Counted from the stretch's first letter, positions 9,181 to 17,896 are shown. The stretch is DNA of 64,000 bases from Neobacillus cucumis (GCF_016908975.1 NZ_JAFBEX010000002.1:186001-250000); one strand, 5' to 3'. Notes: a model not told the origin generated them from the sequence alone. Numbers and translations are program-made.

Positions 9181-10188
9181 ATGAGTCATACAAATCACAA
9201 TTTTGCTTTTGCAGAATTAACCGCCAACGAAGTATCAAACCTTTGGTCTTCCTATTTAAAGAGCAGTATGGAACTAAGGCTTTTTGAATATTTTTATGCA
9301 AGTACAGAAAACAGTGAAATAAAACAAGTGATTGAAAAGATGTTAAATCAATCTCAACAAAATATAAATGAACTCAAGGAGATTTTTAACAAAGTCAATC
9401 TTACTATTCCTCTTGGTTTTACCGAGGAAGACGTAAGGGTTGACGCACACAAAGTATTTTCCGATACATTTATTTTGTTTTTTTGTTTTGATCTTACACA
9501 TCTATCGATGAGTACATATCCAATTGCATTATCAGATTGCACCAGAAACGATGTGCGAGAACATTTTCAAAAAAACATTGCCTTTTCTGTGAAAATCCAG
9601 AATGAAATTGTAGACTTAATGTTATCACAAGGGGTATATTTGAAAAATCCACAAATTGAGATAGATAGTGAGGTAGAAATTGCTGATTCCATGTTATATC
9701 TCAATGGTTTTTTTGGTGGATCAAGACCTTTAAATACTGCTGAAATTTCTAATCTATCCAGAATTGTCCATAGAGCACAGTTTTCAAAAATGGTTTTTGT
9801 TACTTTTAGTAAATTAACGAAAGCAAAGGAGTTAAAACAACATTTTAGTAAAGGTAGAGATGGGATCGAAAAAGTATTAGAGTCACTTCAAGAAGTTCTT
9901 GATAAAGAAAATATTCCGATATCAGCATCAGGGGACTATACTATTTCTGATGTAGAGATGTCCCCATTCTCCGATAAGTTAATGTTGTTTTTTGTGAATA
10001 CTTGTCTGGGAATATTCTGTTTTTCCATGATTAGTCAGGCTATGACTTCTAGTCTAAGAACGGACATTGTATCTAAATTAAGCAAAATATCGGATGATAT
10101 GAAGAAGTATTATGGACTAGGTATCCTTTTAGCGATAAAAGAAAAATGGTTTGAACAACCTCCTCAAGCAGTAAATAGAAAAGTCTAG
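9181..10188 (+). CDS. DUF3231-family protein (two ferritin-like repeats)
   Basis: The protein has 335 residues in two similar halves (about 10-165 and 175-330), each with the L-T-x-x-E-x-x-x-L-W start (AELTANEVSNLWSSYL; RPLNTAEISNLSRIVHRAQ) and helical periodicity, matching the DUF3231 family of spore-forming bacteria. The second half includes a hydrophobic stretch near residues 275-300. The function is unknown. ATG 9181 was chosen; an in-frame GTG lies nine bases upstream. It has terminators on both sides and is probably monocistronic. Confidence 0.75.
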   Translation: MSHTNHNFAFAELTANEVSNLWSSYLKSSMELRLFEYFYASTENSEIKQVIEKMLNQSQQNINELKEIFNKVNLTIPLGFTEEDVRVDAHKVFSDTFILFFCFDLTHLSMSTYPIALSDCTRNDVREHFQKNIAFSVKIQNEIVDLMLSQGVYLKNPQIEIDSEVEIADSMLYLNGFFGGSRPLNTAEISNLSRIVHRAQFSKMVFVTFSKLTKAKELKQHFSKGRDGIEKVLESLQEVLDKENIPISASGDYTISDVEMSPFSDKLMLFFVNTCLGIFCFSMISQAMTSSLRTDIVSKLSKISDDMKKYYGLGILLAIKEKWFEQPPQAVNRKV

Positions 10189-10223
10189 TTAGAGAATTAC
10201 TTTATGTAATAAACTGTCTTACA

Positions 10224-10267
10224 GGGGTAGAAGCCAATGATTAAATCGCCTTCTTCACCCCTTTTTT
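10224..10267 (+). terminator. Terminator after the DUF3231 gene
   Basis: The arms GGGG-T-AGAAG and CTTCT-TCA-CCCC form an imperfect hairpin followed by six T. It lies 36 bases after the stop codon. Confidence 0.6.
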
Positions 10268-10288
10268 GTTTTTGCTTTCGATGCATGG

Positions 10289-10462
10289 CTATAACGTCAT
10301 AAATTCTTCTTTCGTTAATTGAGTTGAGTGTTGTTTTTTAATCATAATAACAAATAAGCTTGCTAATAAACAGGAAACGCCTGCCAAGAAGAATGCCCAC
10401 GTGTAAGTGGTGAAAAATTTATAGATTAGACCCCCTCCATTTGCGGCGGCTCCTCCAGCCAG
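10289..10462 (-). pseudogene. Tail fragment of an MFS transporter
   Basis: On the minus strand a frame without a start reads LAGGAAANGGGLIYKFF, then TYTWAFFLAGVSCLLASL and ends in a polar tail, FVIMIKKQHSTQLTKEEF, before a TAG at 10289. This is the pattern of the last membrane helix and cytosolic tail of an MFS permease. The rest of the gene is gone; the upstream bases do not continue a convincing frame. Confidence 0.5.
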
Positions 10463-10525
10463 CCGCGATTCATCCCTGTCGTTGATGGAATGGTCACCTG
10501 AGGCGGCAGCGTTTTTATGCTCTTT

Positions 10526-10738
10526 TTAACTTCCCGAAGAGAAAACAGTATCCTTTACTTTTTTTACACCTTTCAATTTCTCAATTTCTTCTACTATTGA
10601 ATCAGTTGGAACTTCAATATCAATAACAGTAGTTCCGTCAGACAATGTATGGGATTCATTTTTTAGATCGAGGTTGTTTAAATAATTTTGAATTTCTGCT
10701 TCCTTACCCATTTCAACTTGTGCTGTTTTATAGAGCAT
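10526..10738 (-). CDS. Small 70-residue protein with HMA/ACT-like beta-alpha-beta pattern, function unknown
   Basis: The product is acidic and lysine-rich: MLYKTAQVEMGKEAEIQ, then a strand-helix-strand order ending IEKLKGVKKVKDTVF. This resembles the ferredoxin-like fold of heavy-metal-associated or ACT domains (the G-V-x-x-V element), but no metal-binding CxxC is present. A clear ribosome-binding site, AAAGGAG, stands nine bases before the ATG, and this supports a real gene. No family name can be given with confidence. Confidence 0.6.
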   Translation of the reverse strand: MLYKTAQVEMGKEAEIQNYLNNLDLKNESHTLSDGTTVIDIEVPTDSIVEEIEKLKGVKKVKDTVFSSGS

Positions 10739-10819
10739 TTATATCTCTCCTTTAGTTTTGTTGTCCTTGGTGCAAATGAATACTCCGCCTACTTTTTGCG
10801 TGGGAGGAACGTCCGTTTT

Positions 10820-10940
10820 TTATTTTTTTCCTAAATCATTTTTTAAATCACCATTACCAAATTTTTTCTTTGAACTTCAGGAATGGTTATAGGTCCAAGC
10901 ACTTGAAAACCAGGCAGCTTCTTTTAAGGTACCAGGATTG
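10820..10940 (-). pseudogene. Degenerate coding remnant with an in-frame TGA
   Basis: On the minus strand, codons read NPGTLKEAAWFSSAWTYNHS, then TGA, then SSKKKFGNGDLKNDLGKK and TAA at 10820. The composition looks like a protein C-terminus broken by a nonsense codon, but I do not recognise the family. It lies in the spacer between the 70-residue gene and the MarR gene. Confidence 0.3.
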
Positions 10941-10999
10941 AAATGGTAATTATAATAACAACTATAAAGGGAGGATAGTTTAATTTTCATAATGGGAGT

Positions 11000-11464
11000 G
11001 TGAACTTGAAATTATATAGATATCTATGTATAATGGTAAACATGATTAAATATGATACAGCTTCAATGGTTGGAAAGATTAGAGACGCAGTAAACAATTT
11101 GATTTTGTCGGAACTTAACAAACACGGAGTGGATGGCATCGCTCCTTCTCATGGGGATATTTTAGTGTGCCTTTACAAAAAAAATGGCTTATCCGTGAAG
11201 GAACTTGCTGAGAAAATCCATCGCACACAACCGACAGTAACCGTTTTAGTCGACAAGTTGCAAAAACTTAATTATGTCGAGAGAGTAAAGAGCTGGGAGG
11301 ATAGTAGAGTAACGTTAATCAATCTCACGGAAAAGGGTAAGCAGCTGGAGCCGATTTTCAGTGAGGTATCAGAAAAGTTAAACACGGTAATTTATGGTGG
11401 TTTAACGAAAACCGAAAAAGAACAGCTGGAATATTTGTTAGAGATAGTCCTGAAAAGGTTTTAA
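11000..11464 (+). CDS. MarR-family transcriptional regulator
   Basis: The winged helix is visible (LSVKELAEKIHRTQPTVTVLV as the helix-turn-helix, then SWEDSRVTLINLTEKGK as the wing), flanked by dimerisation helices; length is about 150. The start is uncertain: GTG 11000 is the longest frame, TTG 11006 has GGGAG seven bases upstream, and ATG 11033/11042 have no ribosome-binding site. A 16-base palindrome overlaps this start region, and a matching one precedes the next gene. It therefore probably represses itself and the Bcr/CflA pump 62 bases downstream. Confidence 0.85.
   Translation: MNLKLYRYLCIMVNMIKYDTASMVGKIRDAVNNLILSELNKHGVDGIAPSHGDILVCLYKKNGLSVKELAEKIHRTQPTVTVLVDKLQKLNYVERVKSWEDSRVTLINLTEKGKQLEPIFSEVSEKLNTVIYGGLTKTEKEQLEYLLEIVLKRF
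11014..11029. promoter_or_regulatory. Candidate MarR operator 1
   Basis: An inverted repeat, ATATAGA-TA-TCTATGT, lies at the 5' end of the marR-like gene. Thirteen of its sixteen bases equal the operator at 11481-11496. It could block transcription or translation start of the regulator. Confidence 0.55.
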
Positions 11465-11480
11465 TTTTTTTTACAACATT

Positions 11481-11496
11481 ACATAGATGTCTATGT
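11481..11496. promoter_or_regulatory. Candidate MarR operator 2
   Basis: A perfect inverted repeat, ACATAGA-TG-TCTATGT, lies in the 62-base gap between the marR-like gene and the efflux gene. It has the same geometry as the site at 11014-11029. Confidence 0.6.
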
Positions 11497-11526
11497 ATTA
11501 AAAAATTAGTAAGGAGTTGAATTGAA

Positions 11527-12756
11527 TTGGCTTTAAGGAGAAATAAATATTCGATTGCTTTCGCTATACTATTAGCAGTCTTTTCTGCAATTGGTCCGTT
11601 TACCATTGATATGTATTTAGCATCATTTCCTAAAATTATGGGCCATTTTGGGACAAAGGCTTCGACGGTCCAAGCAAGCTTGACTTCTTGTATATTAGGG
11701 ATTGCTTTTGGTCAAATCATCATGGGTGCATTAAGTGATGTTCATGGCAGACGTAAACCTTTATTGATTTCTATGCTTGTGTATTCTCTTTCTTCTTTCG
11801 CTTGTGCTTTCGCACCGAACATTACGCTATTTATTATTTTGCGTTTTATACAGGGATTTGCAGGTTCTGCTGGGATTGTCATTTCTCGTGCAATTGTGCG
11901 TGATTTATACAGTGGTTTAGAACTGACAAAGTTTTTTTCACTCTTAACCATCATTTTTAATCTTGCTCCGTTGATTGCACCACTTGCTGGAAGTGCCATC
12001 ATTTCTTTTACTCCTTGGGTAGGTATATTTATCTTTTTAGGTTTTTTTGGAATCTTATTATCCACTTTAACAGCATTGAAAATCAAAGAAAGCCTGCCTG
12101 AAGATCGGCGTGTTTCTAGTGATTTCAAGGGATTATTAAAGAATTTTAAAGATTTGCTTAAGTCTAGGAGATTCATGGGGTACGCTCTTGTTCAAGGTAT
12201 ATTGTTTGCCGGGGTTTTTGCCTACATTTCCGGAGCTTCATTTATTTATCAAAAAATTTATGATGTGACACCGCAAGTGTTTTCAATGCTTTTTGCTTTG
12301 AATGGCATTAGTTTAATTCTAGGGGCTCAAATTGTGAAATTATTAGCAGGGCGAATAAAAGAAGATAGTATTCTACTAATCGGGCTTGCACTAGCCTTTA
12401 TATCTGGGACGATTGTCTTGATCAATGTCTTTTGGCATGGTCCCTTAATGATGTTAGTCATTCCGCTTTTCTTCTTAAACGCTGCGATTGGGATCACAGG
12501 TCCAACTTCTTTTACATTAGCGATGGAATCGCAAGGGCACATCGCAGGAAGCGCCGCTGCACTTTTGGGTGTTATGCCAACATTATTTGGTGCTGTAAGT
12601 GCTCCACTTGTGGGTCTTGCAGGTGAATATTCTGCGGTACCATTCGGAGTTATTATTTTCACTACGAGCTTGTTGTCTATCATCGCCTATGTATTCTTAG
12701 TTAAAAGGGGTAAAACAATGACCTCTTTCAAAAAGTTAGAAAAGCATAGTAATTAG
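11527..12756 (+). CDS. Bcr/CflA-family multidrug efflux MFS transporter
   Basis: The 409-residue product has twelve hydrophobic segments. Helix 1 holds GPFTIDMYLASFP, the hallmark of the Bcr/CflA (DHA1) family, followed by the loop motif GALSDVHGRRKPLL and RFIQGFAGSAGIVISRAIVRD. These pumps expel drugs in exchange for protons. Translation starts at TTG 11527, ten bases after AAGGAG. It is adjacent to, and probably controlled by, the MarR regulator. The compound exported cannot be read from sequence. Confidence 0.88.
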   Translation: MALRRNKYSIAFAILLAVFSAIGPFTIDMYLASFPKIMGHFGTKASTVQASLTSCILGIAFGQIIMGALSDVHGRRKPLLISMLVYSLSSFACAFAPNITLFIILRFIQGFAGSAGIVISRAIVRDLYSGLELTKFFSLLTIIFNLAPLIAPLAGSAIISFTPWVGIFIFLGFFGILLSTLTALKIKESLPEDRRVSSDFKGLLKNFKDLLKSRRFMGYALVQGILFAGVFAYISGASFIYQKIYDVTPQVFSMLFALNGISLILGAQIVKLLAGRIKEDSILLIGLALAFISGTIVLINVFWHGPLMMLVIPLFFLNAAIGITGPTSFTLAMESQGHIAGSAAALLGVMPTLFGAVSAPLVGLAGEYSAVPFGVIIFTTSLLSIIAYVFLVKRGKTMTSFKKLEKHSN

Positions 12757-12820
12757 TTTTATTAACAAAAAATGATTGAACTTGTTTAGTTTTAATAATA
12801 AGAAATGAGATGTTAAAAAT

Positions 12821-12850
12821 AAAACCCTTTCCAATGGAGGAAAGGGTTTT
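12821..12850. terminator. Bidirectional terminator
   Basis: A perfect 12-base-pair stem, AAAACCCTTTCC with GGAAAGGGTTTT, and a six-base loop separate the convergent efflux and esterase genes. The A and T ends allow use on either strand. Confidence 0.85.
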
Positions 12851-12854
12851 CTAC

Positions 12855-14165
12855 TTATTTAGACTGTGCTGCAAGCCACTCCATAAGTGTGGTGGTTTTA
12901 CCATTGATTTCATTAGTTGGCTCGTTGTTATATACATAGATCCATGACCAATGTCCAGGATATTGATAAGCTGTTCCATCATCATTTTTGTAAAGTCCAG
13001 TCGTGTCGTGAACGTCATCGAATAAAGATAAATGCACGTTAGTCGCACCTGCTTGTACATAACGGTTGTAAGTTGGTAAGGTGTTGATAGCTGGTGGTAA
13101 GGTTGTATCGTTCTTAGCCGCAATGAACCAAGTTGGAGTTTGGATCAAGTTTTGGAGATCAGCATCGCTAATCTTACTGTTGTTCAATCCTTCGCAAGTA
13201 GGGAATGCCGCAGCAAAATAGCCAGGAAGATCACGTGTAAGCAGCATAGTCATATAACCGCCGTTTGAGTCACCGCCTACATAAATTCTGTTTGGATCCA
13301 CATCTTTATGATTTGCAACATAATCTTTAATCATAGAAATGAGAGCGTCTTCATAAATGCTTGTTCCATCGGCGCTACCTGAAGTACCATTCATCCAAAA
13401 AGTCGGTGCTTGCGGAGCTAGTACGTAGGCACCGTCAAAGTATGATTGTGTTTCTTGAGATGCGAACGAGTCAGCTTTGTTTGCAGAGATCGGAATAGTT
13501 GGATCCGTTCCGCCTTCACCGCCGCCATGGAGCCAGATAATAAGCGGATTCTTATGGTTGTCCACTTTCGGTGTAAAGTCGGCATAGGAAAGGGTTGTAT
13601 CACCGTAAGTGGCTTTTCCTGTATGGAAATCATCGACCAATACGCGTGTTCCGCCTGCAAATGTATTGACGGTAAGCCCTGAAACCTTTCCAGCACTAGT
13701 AACAATGTCTTTTTGCTGGGTAATGGTATACTTACTGTCCACCCATGCATTCCTACCGTTAGCGTAGTTTAACCCGGCACCTAAGGAATCAGTTGGGCCG
13801 ATTTTTAACTCCAGCACCGCATATTGACCCATTTGTTGCGTTGGGTTTCCGTCTTTATCAGAAACATACGCTTTGGTCACGACGCGATTGCCTTCCCCTA
13901 AGGATGGGTTTGTTAGACGGTTGTCGTATCTTGCCACATGCACATTAAAGGTATCCTTCGTCACAGAACCAACCGGAACGGGTCTTCCCAAGTCCACTAT
14001 GACTTTTGTAATGGCGGCTCCCCAATCCTCAATTTCAGTGACCGTTTTGTAGGATGTGGGCTGAGTAGGCAATTCTTTTGCGAACGCACCTGTGCCGATT
14101 GACAGAGTCAAAAGGGCAGCCGAACCCATTGTTACAACTGATTTCATCCATTCCTTTTTCTTCAT
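12855..14165 (-). CDS. Secreted alpha/beta-hydrolase (esterase, PHB depolymerase/prolyl oligopeptidase-like)
   Basis: An N-terminal signal peptide is visible (KKKEWMKSV, a hydrophobic core, then cleavage near GAFAKE). An Ig-like region of about 150 residues follows, then a hydrolase core: oxyanion loop LIIWLHGGGEGG, nucleophile elbow GGDSNGGYM, a probable acid in AAKNDTTLPP and His candidates in DVHDTTG or PGHWSW. ATG 14165 has GGAGG eight bases upstream; the longer TTG start would spoil the signal. A cre-like site lies 77 bases upstream. It is secreted. The substrate could be PHB, an ester or a peptide, and cannot be decided here. Confidence 0.75.
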   Translation of the reverse strand: MKKKEWMKSVVTMGSAALLTLSIGTGAFAKELPTQPTSYKTVTEIEDWGAAITKVIVDLGRPVPVGSVTKDTFNVHVARYDNRLTNPSLGEGNRVVTKAYVSDKDGNPTQQMGQYAVLELKIGPTDSLGAGLNYANGRNAWVDSKYTITQQKDIVTSAGKVSGLTVNTFAGGTRVLVDDFHTGKATYGDTTLSYADFTPKVDNHKNPLIIWLHGGGEGGTDPTIPISANKADSFASQETQSYFDGAYVLAPQAPTFWMNGTSGSADGTSIYEDALISMIKDYVANHKDVDPNRIYVGGDSNGGYMTMLLTRDLPGYFAAAFPTCEGLNNSKISDADLQNLIQTPTWFIAAKNDTTLPPAINTLPTYNRYVQAGATNVHLSLFDDVHDTTGLYKNDDGTAYQYPGHWSWIYVYNNEPTNEINGKTTTLMEWLAAQSK

Positions 14166-14241
14166 TTTCCTCTCCTCCAATTCTGATTACAGGGCATCTA
14201 AACTATGTAAAATTTATTTGCTAAGGGAATTATAGCACCCT

Positions 14242-14259
14242 TATGTAAGCGGTTTCGAT
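14242..14259 (-). promoter_or_regulatory. Candidate cre (CcpA) site upstream of the secreted esterase
   Basis: TATGTAAGCGGTTTCGAT matches 17 of 18 positions of the Bacillus cre consensus WWTGNAARCGNWWWCAWW. It lies about 77 bases before the esterase start, so carbon catabolite repression is likely. The remaining 14166-14495 spacer shows nothing else clear. Confidence 0.55.
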
Positions 14260-14495
14260 GTAACCAATTTCCGTAATCAAAGGAAATTAATTGTATACTT
14301 ATTCAGAAAAGTGACAAGATTCGATAAATATTAGGAGTATTAATTCATATATTTAAAGTACAAACGACTTGTTCTAGTGAGAAAAGGCTAGTTTGCTAGT
14401 TAGAGGTAATAGTAAAAATAGATCTTTTTGCTTATAGTTGAGGTAGGGGTAGTTTCAATTATGGTACGTAAATCGGATTCCCGGCGGTATCGGTA

Positions 14496-14885
14496 CTATA
14501 AGAACCGGTTTCTATCTTCTGAAGATGGTATCATACAACTTTCTTTTGTACCGAACCATTTATATCTATTTTTAGCGATGATTTCATAAAAGAAATCTCT
14601 CAAAGGTTTCGGGATAACCAAAAGGAAATACGGTAACTTCCAAGCTCCTTTTAAGTTCTTACAAACTCGAAGGGCTGCGGTTGATTTAAAATAGCAATTC
14701 TTATCTTCTATAAGAACCAAACTATCTATATTACTTGGGGTATTATATTTATGCAATAACTCTTTACCAATATCGCTTTGTAGCAAAGCGAACTTAAAGA
14801 GGCCATTTGGGTCTCTTTTAATGATGAATTGTACGCTGAAGTCGCAAAAGTTGCACTCACCGTCGAATAAAATAATCCTTTCCAA
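14496..14885 (-). CDS. yuxK: DCC-family (DUF393) thiol-disulfide oxidoreductase-like protein, YuxK type
   Basis: The 129-residue protein begins MERIILFDGECNFCDFSVQF, the D-x-x-C-x-x-C motif of the DCC family (Cys 11 and Cys 14), in a thioredoxin-like start. B. subtilis YuxK has a similar length. Family members are thought to be redox proteins, but no substrate is established. The gene stands alone. Confidence 0.8.
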   Translation of the reverse strand: MERIILFDGECNFCDFSVQFIIKRDPNGLFKFALLQSDIGKELLHKYNTPSNIDSLVLIEDKNCYFKSTAALRVCKNLKGAWKLPYFLLVIPKPLRDFFYEIIAKNRYKWFGTKESCMIPSSEDRNRFL

Positions 14886-15119
14886 ATCAATCCAACCTTT
14901 CTTTAAGTATAGGATCTTTAATTTTTATCTCATTTAACGAAATGGCAGTTGCCTACTATTAGCTGGAAGTTTTTTTATTAAATTGAATAAGGTTTATGTG
15001 TCTATCAAGTGCTTATGCAATATTCTTATAATATGATATAGTATTTCATTTATCTTCTAAAAACTCCGGTCTTTTTTAAAGCCCAAATTAATATAATTTC
15101 TTAGTTAGCTTTTCCAGAG

Positions 15120-15797
15120 GTGAATAGGTTGGAGATTTTTGGTATGTCTTTTACGGTTCTTTTGGAGGTTATTTTAATTAATATTGTATTAAGCGGAGAT
15201 AACGCAGTTTTAATTGCCATGGCATCACGTAATGTTCCAAAGAAGCAACAAAAGAAAGCAATCTTCTGGGGAACATTTGGAGCCATTATTTTACGTATTA
15301 TTTTTGCAATAGGAATTGTTTACCTACTAGCCTTACCTTTCGTAACGTTTGTAGGAGGTCTTCTTCTAGTCTATATTGCCATAAAACTGTTAATAGATGA
15401 AGAAGAAGACTTTCATCGAGAAGGTGGTTCAAGTTTAATTTCTGCGGTGAAAATGATTATTACTGCTGATGCAATCATGTCCCTTGATAATGTCCTAGCT
15501 ATTGCTGGTGCAGTTGAAGGGAATATAGCTGGGATAGTAATTGGAGTTATTGTAAGTATTCCTCTTGTTGTTTTTTGCAGCCAGATAATATTAAAAGCAA
15601 TGGAAAAGTACCCTATCATCTCTTATGCTGGAGCAGGGATATTAGCTTGGACAGCAGGGGAAATGATGGTTGGAGAACCAAAACTCGAGAATCTTCTTCC
15701 AGACGATCTACATTTATTGATTCCAACCGCTATTACCGTTCTTGTCATTGGTTTGGGATATTTAACTAATAAAATAAAAACTGCTAAAGAAAGTTAA
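15120..15797 (+). CDS. TerC-family integral membrane protein (YjbE/YkoY type, probable metal exporter)
   Basis: There are about 225 residues with seven hydrophobic segments. The conserved TerC acid motif is present twice: VLSGDNAVLIAMA near residue 25 and IMSLDNVLAIAGA near residue 118. B. subtilis relatives help export manganese. No yybP-ykoY Mn riboswitch was recognised in the 234-base upstream region. The start is ambiguous: GTG 15120, TTG 15129 after AGAGGTGA, or ATG 15144 nine bases after GGAG. Confidence 0.8.
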   Translation: MNRLEIFGMSFTVLLEVILINIVLSGDNAVLIAMASRNVPKKQQKKAIFWGTFGAIILRIIFAIGIVYLLALPFVTFVGGLLLVYIAIKLLIDEEEDFHREGGSSLISAVKMIITADAIMSLDNVLAIAGAVEGNIAGIVIGVIVSIPLVVFCSQIILKAMEKYPIISYAGAGILAWTAGEMMVGEPKLENLLPDDLHLLIPTAITVLVIGLGYLTNKIKTAKES

Positions 15798-15842
15798 GAA
15801 ATGTTGGAATGTCAAAATGGGAGCCAATTTGAGGTAAAACAA

Positions 15843-16413
15843 TCGAACTGTTAAAAAGTTCAGGGGTGCAGTCGTTTAGAAGAGTTCATAACTACCGGAG
15901 CGTTAAAAAAATTAGGGTTTCGATCGTTTAGAGGAGTTCATAGCGACCGAACTGTTAAGAAAATCAGGGTTTCGGTCGTTTAGAAGGGTTCATAAAGACC
16001 GAACTGTAAAAAAAATCAGGGCGACGGTCGTTTAAAGAGTTCATAACTACCGGAGCGTTAAAAAAATCAGAGCTTCAGTCGTTTAGAAGGGTTCATAAAG
16101 ACCGAACTGTTAAGAAAATCAGGGTTTCGGTCGTTAAGAGGGGTTCATAAAGACCGAACTGTAAAAAAAATCAGGGCGACGGTCGTTAAGAAGGGTTCAT
16201 AACGACCGAACTGTTAAGAAAATCAGGGTTTCCGTCGTTAAGAAGGGTTCATAACGACCGAACTGTTAAGAAAATCAGGGTTTCGGTCGTTAAGAAGGGT
16301 TTATAACGACCGATCTGTTAAAAAAATCAGAGCTTCAGTCGTTAAGAAGGGTTCATAACTACAGGAGCGTTAAAAAAATCAGGGCTCCGGTCGTTTAGAG
16401 GTGTTCATAAGAT
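15843..16413. repeat. Array of eleven 52-bp tandem repeats with internal inverted repeats
   Basis: Eleven head-to-tail units start at 15843, 15895, 15947, 15999, 16050, 16102, 16154, 16206, 16258, 16310 and 16362; all are 52 bases except the fourth (51). Units have two flavours: CCGAACTGTTAAGAAAATC and CCGGAGCGTTAAAAAAATC. Across unit junctions an inverted repeat, CGGTCGTTA-N11-TAACGACCG, can form a nine-base-pair hairpin. There are no unique spacers and no reading frame (52 is not a multiple of three). It fills the gap between terC and the convergent aldo/keto reductase pseudogene. Confidence 0.9.
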
Positions 16414-16431
16414 TTTTTAATCATTTTTCCA

Positions 16432-17409
16432 TTATGGCAAGTTGTTACCCCTTGCTGTAACATAAAGGGAATACCATTCCTCGCGGGTCATGAATTCCGA
16501 CTGGCGAATCGCATCATGGCAATCCTTAATTCGTTCTAAATTTGTCGTACCGATTACCGGCTGGACTTTTGCCGGGCGGCGCATCAGCCAGCTGAGAACA
16601 ATCGCTTCTCTTGTTGTTCCTTTTTCTTCAGCCATTTTTGCTACCAATTCCCGTGTTTTCATTTCAGCCTCTGAAAGATCGTTCCCATTTTTTCCAGAAT
16701 AAATTCCTTTCGCCAATGGAGACCATGATTGAATTTGAATATCATTTAACATACAGTGCTCAAGCAAATTTTCTCCAAAATAAGATGCTTTTCCTGCTTC
16801 ATGATTTACCAATACCCCTTGGTCCACCCAATCCCGCTTAAATAAACTCATTTGCAGTTGATTGACAATCATCGGCTGTTCGCAATATGCTTGAATGAGC
16901 TCGATTTGTCCTTTATTCATATTAGAAACACCAAAATGACCTACTTTTCCGGATGTTTTCAGCATGTGAAAGGCTTCTGCCACTTCTTCTGGCTCCATTA
17001 ATGGATCGGGGCGATGCAATAGCAAAACATCTATGTATTCTACGGAGAGCCTTTTCAATATCCCATTAACAGAGTCTAAGATATGCTCCTTCGAAAAATC
17101 ATATCGGAGGGGTCCTCTTTCATCCGCAAAACGGAATCCGCACTTGCTTTGAATGACCATTTGCTCTCTTAAATCCGCACGAGCTTTTAATACCTTGCCA
17201 AAGACCTCTTCCGCTTTTCCTAGTGCATAGACATCTGCATGATCAAACATCGTAATTCCTAACGAAAGTGATAAATCAATTGCTTTTTCCATTTCAACAA
17301 TAACTTCTTTTGTAATGGGGCTGTTATCCTAACTGCCGCCAAACCTCATACAGCCCAAAACTAAGCGGCTTGTCGTAATATCCCGCTTTTCCAATGGCAT
17401 TTTGCGCAT
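16432..17409 (-). pseudogene. Aldo/keto reductase (YdhF-like) broken by one nonsense codon
   Basis: From ATG 17409, which follows AAAGGGG, the frame reads MRKMPLEKRDITTSRLVLGC, then MRFGGS and a TAG at 17331-17329, then DNSPITKEVIVEMEKAID. Relatives have Trp at the stop (GGSWD), so TGG has become TAG. The remaining 286 codons are intact, with FDHADVYALGKAEEVFG (catalytic Asp and Tyr), HRPDPLMEP, the GVSN motif and VQPVIGTTNLERI for NADPH. A restart at 17292 would lack the first beta strand and most likely be inactive. The gene converges on the repeat array. Confidence 0.85.
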
Positions 17410-17730
17410 GAAATTATACCCCTTTCTTTTAAAGTGTGCTTACATTTTGATAAGGAAGACTTTGGAATAAACCAATTGTTTTGCCCCCCAAAAAAATCGT
17501 ATTTAATACAGTTGTTTTCTACCTTTTTTCGTTTTAGCACCATATAAACTCCTTTGTTTATTCTATCTTAACTTTTGTTTATATTCTATTGCTTATATCT
17601 TATATCAAGTTATGCTTAACGGGCATAATATAAATATTTATCCGTTCCGACATCCAATGCAGTTCTCTTAATTGGCATAAACTCTTCTTTTTAAAATAAA
17701 CAAAATAATTTTTTTGTATTAGACACTATA

Positions 17731-17759
17731 TTGACAATCTAAACTTTTTTAATTATCCT
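17731..17759 (+). promoter_or_regulatory. Promoter of the riboswitch-controlled add transcript
   Basis: TTGACA at 17731-17736 is followed after 17 bases by TATCCT at 17754-17759. The riboswitch aptamer begins about 25 bases further on. Confidence 0.6.
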
Positions 17760-17784
17760 TTATAAAGCATTTATGAATTCCATA

Positions 17785-17855
17785 TATTTCGTATAACTCC
17801 AATAATATGGTTTGGAGGTCTCTACCAGGAACCGAAATTCCTGATTACGAAGAAT
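17785..17855 (+). promoter_or_regulatory. Purine riboswitch aptamer, adenine type
   Basis: P1 pairs TTCGTA (17788-17793) with TACGAA (17846-17851). P2 pairs CTCCAA with TTGGAG around a loop close to that of pbuE (TAATATGGT). J2/3 is GTCTCTACC, and P3 pairs AGGAA with TTCCT. In J3/1 the specificity base, C in guanine switches, is T (17845, GATTACG), so adenine is the expected ligand. The 3' half of P1 and all of the 3' arm of P3 overlap the 5' arm of the terminator at 17836-17896. Ligand binding should therefore prevent termination, making an ON switch like pbuE. Confidence 0.9.
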
Positions 17856-17896
17856 GTACATGATTTGTATTTTCTTCGTAATCAGGAATTTTTTTT
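17836..17896 (+). terminator. Riboswitch expression-platform terminator
   Basis: A 19-base-pair stem (17836-17854 with 17872-17890) and a 17-base loop run into eight T (17889-17896). The 5' arm reuses aptamer bases, so this hairpin and the ligand-bound aptamer exclude each other. Confidence 0.9.

Noticed and set aside
14886..15119. Manganese (yybP-ykoY) riboswitch upstream of terC
   Set aside because: The conserved loop sequences were not found in this A/T-rich leader.
15843..16413. Possible CRISPR array
   Set aside because: Units follow each other without unique spacers, the period is a fixed 52 bases and the whole unit is conserved; no cas genes are near.
17361..17543. 60-residue minus-strand frame upstream of the aldo/keto reductase
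   Set aside because: It overlaps the true 5' end of the reductase in another frame and has no family features.
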